This document shows positions 49,868-59,733 of a stretch of DNA of 64,000 nucleotides, piece by piece. The first letter of the stretch is position 1, and each line of letters opens with the position of its first letter. Origin of the DNA: Mariannaea sp. PMI_226 (taxonomy: Eukaryota > Ascomycota > Sordariomycetes > Hypocreales > Nectriaceae); the NCBI GenBank assembly GCA_024336345.1, contig JANFOG010000001.1:1-64000 (forward strand). The letters are read 5' to 3'. The notes beneath the pieces were generated by a model that saw nothing but the letters and a program-made list of their open reading frames with translations, had not been told where the DNA came from and made no database searches. The position numbers and the translations under genes are program-made.

Positions 49868-49977
49868 GGGATCTGTTACCTGCACCGCTAGCGGTGCGAA
49901 TAAGACCACGTGACTTCTGACACGGCTAGCGGTGCAAATAAGATCCGTTATGTAAGCCCAGATATGTGGCCTCAGGG
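49868..49977 (+). repeat. Left 110-bp terminal inverted repeat
   Basis: Exact reverse complement of 53717-53826. It contains the 16-bp perfect palindrome GCACCGCTAGCGGTGC (49882-49897) and a 19-bp direct repeat, GCTAGCGGTGCRAATAAGA, at 49887-49905 and 49925-49943, plus a CACGTG word between them. Repeated subterminal words like this are typical transposase binding sites. Confidence 0.95.
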
Positions 49978-50067
49978 TGATGAACACACCGTAAATCCGC
50001 CCTCCAATTCAACAACCAACAGCTTCTATGGTCTTATTTCAACTTGTCACATCTTCCTTATATCATA

Positions 50068-52560
50068 ATGAACCCAATTGAAGCTCCCCATCGCTTCCCT
50101 GACGATATTCTTCCTCCTGAATGTAAGTTCAACTCAAGGGAAGATCTCTATGCGGCAATAAATGACTGGGCGGCATCACGAGGCTATGCATTTGTTGTCA
50201 GAAGATCTAGGAAGATATCAACTGGAAGACGTGAAGTTATCTATAGTTGTGACCGTGGAGGAGGGAGCACGCCTTCCATCTTAGCCTCAGGCTCAAGGAA
50301 ATGGCAGCATCAGATGGAAATGCGCCATACCGAATGCCTCTTCTCTATAATAGCAAAGGAAAGTCTATATAAGACTTTATGGAGTCTGAGGCATCGTTAA
50401 GGGCAGGAATTCAAAGAATATAATTATGAACCAAACATCAGTCGATTAGTACATTTAAAGCATTATATACTATTAAGCCCACAAAAAACAACAATCCAAA
50501 AGCTCGCCAATATTAATATTGCTTTAAAGGATATTAGATCCTATTTATATATAAACTTAGAGATATCTATTACCCAGCAAGATATTTATAATTATATTGC
50601 AAAAAGCAAATGGGAGCTTACTAAAGGTTAGAGCAATATATATGCCCTTACCAATCAGCTTAAAAGTAAGGGCTTTTAAAATTAAATTTGCCTTAATAAT
50701 AGTGGTAGAGTCACAGCAGTATTATTTGCATATCCCAAATCACTAGGATATATCAAATCCTATTCTAAAGTGCTTATATTAGACTGCATATATAAGACTA
50801 ATAAATATAAAATGCCTTTTCTTAATATAGTTGGTATTAATGCTTGCTAATGAACTTTCTATATTGCATTTGCCTTTCTAAATGGTAAGGAAGAAGGTAA
50901 TTTCATTTGGGCCCTTAAGTGGCTACAATATGTCTATTAACTTCATAAAATAATCTTGCTATCTATGGTGCTTATAAATCGCTATTTTGCCTATATAAAT
51001 GCTGTTTCCTCTTCCTTATGTTTTCTAGAGTCATCTTTGCTATTATATTTATAGTATATTAATAAGGCAGTTTTAAGCTATTGTAAGCCTGCGTTTATTA
51101 AAGGCAAAGACAATATTCAAGGGAATGAAAAGTGGAAGAAATTCTATAGCTTTTGGCATGAGATTATTACCTTAATAATAGAGGAGATCTATAAAGAAAG
51201 ACTTAAGAAGTTTAAGAAGCATTATATTCCTAATTACATTAATAAGATTGGCTATCTTATGTAAACTTAGCTAGATCTCTATAAATAGAGGTTTATTAAG
51301 ACATAAGTTAACCAATCCCTTTATTTTAATCAATATATTATATTACAATATAAGGGCATTCATCAGATTATTAAATCTTATATAAATAGCTCATAGGTTA
51401 ACCTATTTAAAGCTTGGAGGAGTATTAAGCTTGTTCTTTCGAACCAGCTTGCCAAACTTAAAGCAAACCAAGCCAAAGAGCATATTAACATGCCTCTTCG
51501 ACTATCTAATATATTATATAATCACATTTGTGGTTGAATATCACATAAAGCTTTACACATAGTTAAGGCTCAATGGAAACGGCTTTTAAAAGCATATCCT
51601 ACATATACAGAAGTTTTTATAAGAACTCTTGGTCTGCCTTGTGCTCATATCCTTCAGCCTTTACTAGAGCAAAATCAGCCCCTTCTATTACACCATTTTC
51701 ACTCACACTAACGCCTCCAACGGTCTGGAGTCCCCTAGCTTCTCATTAAGCCTCACAAGCAGTTCGATCGTCTAGCAGCTCGTTCAACATTACTACTAAC
51801 AAGTATATAATGCAAGCCCAGTCTATTTAAATATATTGAGAAAGGATTAAAGTTAAGGGCACTATCAAAATATTCAAAATATTACTAATTAAATTATATT
51901 ATAATATCAAAACTATACCCCTTGTGTTATAATGATTTACTACAAGCTCCTACTCAAACCTCTATAATAAAACATACTACAGCTCCCACCCAAACCTCTC
52001 AAATAATACAGACTATAACACATACAACTATACACTCTATAACTCACTTATTGTCTCTAATATCCCCTATAGTAGCTAAGACTATAGCTTATAGCACAAC
52101 CTACATAATAATAACACACACAATAGTCAGTACAGTGGCTCCTTTGCCAGCTTTTATTATAGCAAGTATAATACCAATACTTTCCACTCAATGAGCTAAT
52201 AATCCTTATATTATCTTCCAACAATATAAGAAAGCACAAAAGGCTTGGTTTAATACATTGCCTCCAGGAGCTTCTAAGAGCAATAAAGATTACCAAAAGG
52301 CTATAGGACTATCTATAAAGTATAGGAAAATAGACTATAAGTGATATCTTAATTATAAGCAAATGGAGAGACATTATAGGGAGGGAAATAGCATCAAAGA
52401 TTGGACTATAGAGGAGCAGATAAGTTATCTTAATTGGGATAGAGCTGAGAATAGGCAGGTTGAATAGAATGTTGAGGTAGAAGTAGCTCAGCAGCCTTTC
52501 TTATAGCAATAAGGAATAAATGAGATTTAGGATGCTATAGCAAGAGATATTGTATTATAA
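50068..52560 (+). pseudogene. MULE (Hop-like) transposase, one frame with in-frame stops, 831 codons
   Basis: ATG 50068 opens 111 intact codons (to the stop at 50398-50400) with the N-terminal DNA-binding region: FNSREDLYAAINDWAASRGY, then FVVRRSRK and YSCDRGGG. The same frame continues, with no frameshift that I could find, to a stop at 52558-52560 and is broken only by scattered TAA/TAG/TGA codons. Landmarks in this frame: LILDCIYKTNKYKMPFL (50780-50820 region) and IVGINAC of the DDE transposase core, AFAFLNGKEEGNFIWAL, NEKWKKFYSFWHEII, RTLGLPCAHIL (a CxH motif) and QPLLLHHFH. The length is close to the 836 aa I recall for Hop transposase. The stops make the copy inactive; I leave them as they are. 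Confidence 0.9.
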
Positions 52561-52847
52561 GGAGGAACACTTAGTAATTAGAACCCCCCCCTCTAATTTA
52601 TATAAATTTAATATAGGATGTGATTAATTTATATTATTAAAAAGAGAAAGAAAAGACAAATCTTTAAATATAGGTATGGTAGTCTTATGTTTTAAATTTA
52701 TAAAGTTATTGCTAAATTCCCATATAGCATTATAAAAACTTAATAATATAAAAACTCACTATATATAATAATAATAATCCTATTGTGTTCCTTACTATAT
52801 CCACTTAACATATCCACCTGGATTTATATTATAAATATACATCCCTA

Positions 52848-53285
52848 ATGCCTCTACTACCCAAATAATTAGCAGACTTTAAATTATCCTTACAATAAGT
52901 ATTGGCCATACTATACCTAGATATATAATGTTCATATTGCGATATAAAGCATTAAGACTTTAAAGTCTATTATAAGATCATATAGGAAGCATATCTAGAA
53001 GAGGGCATTATTGATTATTTACCAGAATGTAATTTAAATACCCAATATGCTATTATCCTAAAACCTAATATCCAAAGGGCAATATCTCTGTGGAAATAGG
53101 CTGCCCTTAAGGAAGATATTGAGTATTTTGAGCTTTTATAAGTGCTTGGGGGTCTATATAAAGTATAATAGGAGAAGTTAGGTCTATAAGTAAGGTATTA
53201 AAAAATATCTAATAGTTAGTAGGGAATAGAATCGTTATGGGATGAGCAAGGCATTTTAGAACTTATATTTGCTAATTATTAGTAA
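52848..53285 (+). pseudogene. Second decayed frame inside the MULE
   Basis: ATG 52848 opens a frame that reads plausibly protein-like (PLLPK-stop-LADFKLSL, then EAYLEEGIIDYLPECNLN) for about 145 codons with stops consistent with CAA, CAG and TGG mutations. I do not recognise a family. It may be a cargo or accessory frame of this MULE; a chance AT-rich open stretch is the alternative. Confidence 0.35.
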
Positions 53286-53716
53286 TAGGCTGTAGAATAA
53301 ACTGGTTATTAATATTGCCTATCCAAGGTCCTGTTGGCATTACTATATTATTTATAAAGATAGGGATATCTTGTGGATTCTAATGCTGGCTTTAGTTGCG
53401 ATTATACATCTTGATATGGTATTTGATGTAGTATTTTATATAGAAGCTAAGAGATACTATTAAGAGGAAGAATTGGCTTTATATAATATATAGATTGTAG
53501 TGATTATTTATATTAAAAATGTAAATGTTTGTTGTTCTTTTTATATAAGAGCTATGGTATTATGATAAGGCATTATATAAGTATTATGCCTTTTGGCAGG
53601 CTAATATATTGATAGTAGATTATATATTATATATTGAATAGCTATATAGGCAGGAAATCATCCTCTTCACTTAATTCTATAAATAAATGCCATTCCTATA
53701 TGCGAAAGAGAGATAT

Positions 53717-53826
53717 CCCTGAGGCCACATATCTGGGCTTACATAACGGATCTTATTTGCACCGCTAGCCGTGTCAGAAGTCACGTGGTCTTATTCGCAC
53801 CGCTAGCGGTGCAGGTAACAGATCCC
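53717..53826 (-). repeat. Right 110-bp terminal inverted repeat
   Basis: Exact reverse complement of the left repeat, ending at GATCCC directly before the right target duplication. Similarity ends sharply at 53716/53717. Confidence 0.95.
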
Positions 53827-53835
53827 CATGGTATT
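53827..53835 (+). repeat. Target-site duplication, right copy
   Basis: CATGGTATT, identical to 49859-49867. Confidence 0.95.
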
Positions 53836-54281
53836 GGTATCAACAGACATTTGCAGTACGTACCTTATGCAAATCGCCTTTGGCGACAGCGGTCTATCGT
53901 CGGCTCATAACGACCGTGTTTGTGATTACGTAATTATGGATAGACTACTATGTATGCTGGCGGGTATCCCTCAGTTGAATGATCCACTCTTTTATGAAGA
54001 TCCAACCTGCCAGACCAGCGTGTTGCTGTGACAACCGGGCCCGCCCGCAACATTCATGTATTTCGGACAACCATCACTGATCAGGGACGGAAGAGTCGCA
54101 TTCTGGATGAGACACCACCCACCGTCCGCGGTATTGTTCTTCTATCTACCCACCACGATTTAAATCGCTGCCCGCATTCCATCCTCAAGGCCTACATCGC
54201 TCGCGATTCGACGACTGTCCCCATTTCATTCCCCCAGACGTCCCCTCATTGCCCTAGCGCGACTCAGCGCCGTGCCTCACC
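53836..54281. promoter_or_regulatory. Promoter and leader of the membrane-protein gene, right of the MULE
   Basis: 446 bp of balanced composition between the transposon's right target duplication and the next ATG. Before the insertion it would have been continuous with the ~130 bp left of the MULE as one short divergent ARH1/membrane-protein promoter. Short open frames here have no recognisable content. Confidence 0.5.
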
Positions 54282-56152
54282 ATGGGCGGTGCTCACCAAC
54301 CCTTCATGTACAGTGCCGTCCAGCGCAACGATTCCCGATTCCCAGAGATTGTATTTGACCCTAAGGCTGTGACTCGGGCGAGCTGGGAACCCCAAAAACC
54401 CAAGGTCCAACCGAATGGACCCCTCGTTTCGTTTAACCGTCACCCAGAGTGAGCATGATACGACATCTCCTAAGAGTACAAAAAACAAGAACAGCGTTGA
54501 ATTGACCTGATTAGTGCTCATATGGTACTCAACCACCGATCAAATAATTATTCTTCTCTGAGTCCGCATCTTAAGAGCTGGATTAAATGGCTACGACGTT
54601 TCCAGCTTTTCCTCCGTCTACTGGAACTCATCGCCTCGGTTGGGCTCTTGACCCTCATGATTTTGATTACCAAAGTCGAAACCGTAACTGGGTGGATTAT
54701 GAGAATTACGGTGAGTTTATATAGCATATAACGTGAAAATTATCACTAAGTCCTGTTTAGCCTGGCGTTGTAATCCTTCACTGCCTCTATGCTATTTACC
54801 ACCTCTGTCGCGATGCGGCCGGGCGGCCCCCTGCCTCATCTGCGGCATATCACTTGTTCTCTGCCCTCACAGACGTTGCTGCCGCTCCTATTTATGCGTT
54901 TTGCGCATTGACGGCTCACAGCAAGGCAGATACGTGGAAGACCCTTCTCGCGGATCAGAAGCTTATGGATGACTTCGTGCCAGCTGTTTACTATGGTTTT
55001 ATTGGCGCAGGTGGTCTGCATCTAATATCACTGTCCGCCTCTCTTTGGTTGGGTTGGATGTTCCGCAAGATTAGTCTCATGCCTCCGGATATGAATCCGC
55101 TTGAAGACCATCTGACAGCTCGACCCAGACATAAGAAGGCGAAGTCATCGGTTTCCACCCTGAGCACACTGGATCAAAGTGAGAGCAGGCTCTCAACTCC
55201 TATCATCACTCGCCGACAGTCGATCCTGCATAGCAATATCGAGCCGCCACCCTCAATCCCTTTCATGCATACCCGAACGGGCTCTAGCACTACAATTGAA
55301 AGCAGGGGTTCTCGCCAGAGCGAGAGGATTGGTTCCTCACGTGACTCAATTGATTCTAGGAAGACCAAGCAAGCCTCCACTGCCCGCTCCGTTCGTCATG
55401 AATCATATACCGAGATCGCTGGAAGCGAACCCAGCGCCTCTCGCCCATCTAGTAGTTCGAGTAGGAACGCCCAGCCTCGACCGGCCAGATTTACTGAGAC
55501 TTGGGCCCCCACGGACTCTCTCATTTCTCGAACGAACCAGCGACACCGTGAAATAGCGGCGGCGAAGACGAGTGCTCAAAATCATGGAAACAAGACATAT
55601 CAGGCATTGACTCAGCGCTTCTACAATGAGGACGATTCTGATGAGGAGTACATCGACGAGAATATTCAAATACTAGGCTATGATGAGGAAGAAGATGCTG
55701 GTGGTGATGGTAAACCACATCCTCTGCGCTCGAACCCCACGGAGCTTGAGAGTCTTACACCTCCAAGATCTAGAACGCCCTTCTATGCTCCGGGTTCTTA
55801 TCTCTCTGATGAAAGCCCAAATTCCAGACTGGTGAACGCTGGCAAAGATATTGCAGATGAGAAGCTGGGCTTCTCGCCTGCGAAGCTATCGTCACAAAAG
55901 CGCCATAGTTCGATCCAGCCTGAGGCCGCATTTTACTCGAGGCCCTACGGCGATCTTAAGTCAGCAACACCGCCTGTCATAGTCGGAAGCAACCGAAAGA
56001 TATCCTCGGGAAATGATTTTGATTCGAAATTTTCATCTCCAGCTTATGAGCGACGCAATGTTAGCGGAAAGATAGTCGAAGAGGGTCGGGGGGGTATGGT
56101 TGGTAACAGGATCTCAATGTTTGAATCTCGCCTTGGACGGGACGAATGGTGA
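54282..56152 (+). CDS. Conserved ascomycete four-span membrane protein, 584 aa
   Basis: Exons 54282-54448, 54515-54710 and 54761-56152; introns of 66 nt (GTGAGC...GATTAG) and 50 nt (GTGAGT...GTTTAG). Splicing gives MGGAHQPFMYSAVQRNDSRF...LVSFNRHPD-AHMVLNHRS and GWIMRIT-PGVVILHCLY. Four hydrophobic segments lie at about residues 80-105, 120-137, 152-173 and 200-222; PPDMNPLEDHLTARPRHKK follows the last. The rest (about 235-584) is a long Ser/Arg-rich, probably disordered cytosolic tail with several potential phosphosites and an acidic patch (EDDSDEEYIDENIQ). I recognise the pattern as conserved in ascomycetes but know no function or symbol. It is convergent with PMS1 (316 bp). The MULE lies about 450 bp upstream. 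Confidence 0.85.
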
Positions 56153-56468
56153 AGGAACGACGGCCAAGGGTATGGCAGGAGAAAAGGATGAGGATGGGCA
56201 ACAAAGAATGCCCATACGGTATTGTTTTTGCGAAATCTCATGTAGTATGTATGCTTTTCGTGTTGCTAACGGGCTTGTGTGATCAATGTGCTTCGGGCAA
56301 GAACTAATTGGGGGAACTGGCGCGATTTCGGTAAATGTTTGCTAGAATTTGTATATGAAAAGTGAAATAGGGGATTGTATTTGGCCCTTCTTACGTGGAC
56401 CATTCTATTCATTTTGCCCTTCCCAAGTATGAGATATGCCTTGGGCGACAGGCTTGATGATGGCTAAG
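56153..56468. other. Convergent 3' region, membrane protein / PMS1
   Basis: 316 bp between two stop codons, expected to hold both 3' UTRs. Nothing else is seen. Confidence 0.6.
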
Positions 56469-59400
56469 CTAATTGCCTTCAGCAAATGTGTGCCATAACC
56501 TCACTGAATCCCGTCGCATATCACCATTCCATCTCTTGCTATCCCATGACTGCAGCTTACACAAGTGTCTCATTGTGGGCCGGCCATGCGGGCAGTTCCA
56601 GGGTTTGTTGAGGTTCCCCATGTGTCTCACTAAGACCTCCATCTGACCCTGCGTCAAAGGCTTGCCAATCATAACGCTGCTTCGGCAAGCCCTCATGGCA
56701 AACATCTTTCTCACTTTTGAAGGCCGGGGGATGTGTCTTGACTCTGATGATTCTTCTCCCAGGAGTGAGATGAGCTCCTCTAAGTCCTTCAGGCCAAATG
56801 TAATCTCACGACTGAGAGGAAGTGCTAATACTTGGCATCTTGAACCCACATGCTCCTTACCACTTGAATCGACTTCAATTTTGAATCCATTGGCTTCAAT
56901 GGCTTCAAGATTTTCCATGACAATCTCCTCTTCAAGGGCTGTCAGCTCCAGGCGTTTAGGGTGGACAAGCCGCTGAGACTGCACCACGGTAGAAGCCTGG
57001 AGCCTCTCAAAGTTGTATTTTTCATCAGTAGCATGCTGATCGATAATGAAAAGTTCATCGTTCTTGGGTGTTTCAAGGTTGCTCTCCTTATCTCTAGTAG
57101 CTGGGCGAACCGCAATAATGAAGCCCAGGTTGAATTGTCCGGCGACTCGCATTCTGCCAAAGTCACCTTTGGAGATGGTCAACGACAACTTTTCTTCTGC
57201 ATCTATAGCGCTAAGATCTGTGATTCCTTCATCTGCCTCTTGTGAGATTGTGTTTGGAACAATTTTTGTCCAGCTTGCGGATTGCAATCGCAAAGCTTCT
57301 TCTGTGATCTGGATATATTGCATAGCCTGATAAGTGGCATCCTTTTTTCGCGCACCTGATTTTAGAAACTGTTCTCTCGGCTCTACAGGGACTGGACCCC
57401 GTTGATCATCCGAATTTCTGATCCTGGCTTCCTCTTGGGCCACTCTCTCAGCGGTAATCTCTTCAGTTGAATCAGTAGAAGGGCTTGACACATGCGTGGT
57501 AGTATGTCTTCTAGCAGTGAATTGGAAGATAGACGTGGCCTGAACTGTAACTTCATCTTCGGTACGGCTCCGGCCTTGGTGTTCGTCTGCGGACTGCTCA
57601 TTGAAAGCATGACTCGACTTCCCTGGGGACTCGTCTCCATTGCCATTTCCATCGACTAAGGGTATTTCGTCCGTGATGCTATCCTCCACTTGCTTCTGAT
57701 TAGGATCAGCAGAGTATAATTGGCTTAGGCGACTTCCAAATGATGTGGTTGGATGAGTAGCTGGCATAAGGATATCGGCTGAGCCTGAAAGGGTTGCGTC
57801 CTTGCATGAAATTTCTGGTGGATAACAAGGGTCAATCGTGCCGTGATCACCAACAGCGACAACCACAGGTTGTGGTACGTTCCACTTGTTAGAGTTAGAT
57901 GAATAGTTTCCGGCTTCAGAGCCTGCTTGAGCGAGACTAAGAGGCTGAATAGCAGGAACCTGATGTTCGTCGCTGTTGAGGGCTTCATCAGTTAGTGGAG
58001 ATGAGGGGATGCTGGCCCTTTTTACTGTTCCTCTGCTTGCGGAACTGAACTCTGCTAGCCTTTTGTTGAAGTCTTTGACTGGCCTCGATTTGTCTTCATC
58101 CTCGCTCTGTGAAGATTCAGACAGTGCTTCTGTGCTTACGCCTTCAACTACTGATTTTGAGAAGCAACCAGTCGGCTTTTGGGTGAGGCTCATGTCGGCA
58201 TCCTGCGTAAGGGACACAGGCCTCTTCTCATTCACATGTTGATTTGATGCTGCCCTCTCGACCCATCGACTGATCAAGTTTTGACCGCGTCCATCTTTTA
58301 TCAGAGATCTTGACGTTCCCAAGGTTCTCGCTCTTCCTGGCGGCACTTTGTCAGCGAGTGACTCGAATTCTTCGTCTTCCTGACTGTCAGATTGCGACTC
58401 CGAGTCGGAACCATTGTTAGAGTCTGGAGGGCGGGAAGAGGTTTTGGGAATCGCTGGACCAGGCTTGCTTGTTGTTACTTCTGGATTGTGGCTTCTCATA
58501 AGTTGAGAAGTTGGAACTGTGTAATCATGGGAGTCAAATAAAGTCGTTAAGGAGTCGCGCAGAGTCTCGAGAAGATCGTTCTGGTCGTGCAATAAGATGC
58601 TGCGTTTGTCAGGGCTGACGTTGACATCATACATGTCGGTATCAAGCCGGATATCGGCGAGGATGAAAGGATTCTGTGAGGAGTTGAAGGATTTGTATAC
58701 ATTGTTGAAGACCTTGGCGAACTGCGGTAGGCCACAGGGTCGTCCATTGACGAAGAACATTTGCCTATCCGGTGTCTGCCTACCTTCGCCGTGGGCCGGT
58801 CGCGAGACATGGCCAACAACGTGTACTTCCCTGGAAGCACTGGCAGCTTTGACAGCAATTTGGAGCCCTTTGTTGACGGTGGACGGTCGCAGCTCGAGTT
58901 TCAAATGCAAAGGCACCAACGCCACCAGTGTTTTGGCGCCAAATATGTTGATGATGTTTTCTCGAGTGGACTGATTTCCTCTAGTCGAGAAAAGATGCAT
59001 ACGTTTACCTTTGGTAGGCTGTTGGGATACGCTAAACTTGAGATTTGTCTGAATACATGCATATTGGTTGAGTAGGGCAATGACCTTGTGCCACTCTCTC
59101 TTGATGTTCCGTTCAAGTTCCCGACGACGCACAGGCAAATTATGAAATAGTTTCTCCACGGAGACGGTGGTTCCTTTTTGTGCGGCCGTAATCGATGTGG
59201 TTTTTAATTTACCGGAAGACTCGAAACTGAGCTTGGCACCTCTCGGGACTTCGGAGGATTGACAAGTCGTTACAGACAGAACAGATAAAGCACAGAGGGA
59301 GGCGAGCGCTTCTCCGCGAAAACCAAACGTCTGAAGAGCGGCGATGTCTGAATACGATGAAAGCTTGGACGTGTGATGCTTTAAGGCCATAGAAGCATAA

Positions 59401-59733
59401 TTATTTGGGGATACCCCAGACCCATTGTCCTGGACTTCGATTAAATCGAGGCCCTGGTTTTTGAAGCGCACATCTAAGACCCTGAGAGTTAGTAAGTTTG
59501 TCAGAGCGAAGGGAAAAGTGAAATTAAAGAGGCTTGAGGATGCATACCAATGCTGGTCGCCTCAGCGTCGATGCTGTTCTCAATAAGCTCCTTGACAACA
59601 GAGCAAAGGTCAACAATGACTTGACCAGATTGTATCTGATGGATCTTCACAATGCAAGTTAGTATTTCAACTGTACAAGCTATCGCTGTTAAATATTTAC
59701 GGTGCGGCCATCGATCTGTTTGATGGTAGCCAT
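56469..59733 (-). CDS. PMS1: DNA mismatch repair protein Pms1 (MutL homologue), 1044 aa
   Basis: Exons 59733-59701, 59644-59548 and 59473-56469; introns of 56 nt (GTAAAT...GTGAAG) and 74 nt (GTATGC...TCTTAG). Splicing yields MATIKQIDGRT-IHQIQSG and EATSI-DVRFKNQGLD. The N-terminal GHKL ATPase has KELIENSIDA (about residue 30), QDNGSGV (about 59), TFGFRGEAL and GTTVSVEKLFHNLPVRRREL. A long acidic/Ser linker (about 380-780) follows. The C-terminal endonuclease domain has DQHATDEKYNFE (about 854), ACRSSVMIGKPL and CPHGRPTMRHL (about 1000), the metal-binding set of nicking MutL-alpha subunits. With Mlh1 it nicks the error-containing strand in mismatch repair. All catalytic motifs are intact. Confidence 0.95.

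Larger units (their letters stand above)
49868..53826 (+). mobile_element. Hop-type Mutator-like DNA transposon (MULE), 3959 bp
   Basis: Terminal inverted repeats of 110 bp (49868-49977 and 53717-53826) are identical at every position, start GGGATCTGTTACCTGC, and are flanked by a perfect 9-bp duplication CATGGTATT. A 9-bp duplication and long inverted repeats are diagnostic of Mutator-like elements. The interior holds a decayed transposase in plus orientation and a second decayed frame. The architecture is close to what I recall of Hop of Fusarium oxysporum (similar duplication size, inverted repeat and transposase length). The element lies between ARH1 and the membrane-protein gene and separates their once shared upstream region. 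Internal sequence is AT-shifted by C-to-T and G-to-A changes; the ends are not. Confidence 0.95.

Noticed and set aside
51922..52194. Separate 90-aa Thr/Ile-rich protein in the MULE
   Set aside because: It is in the same frame as the transposase and only a stop-free interval of that pseudogene.
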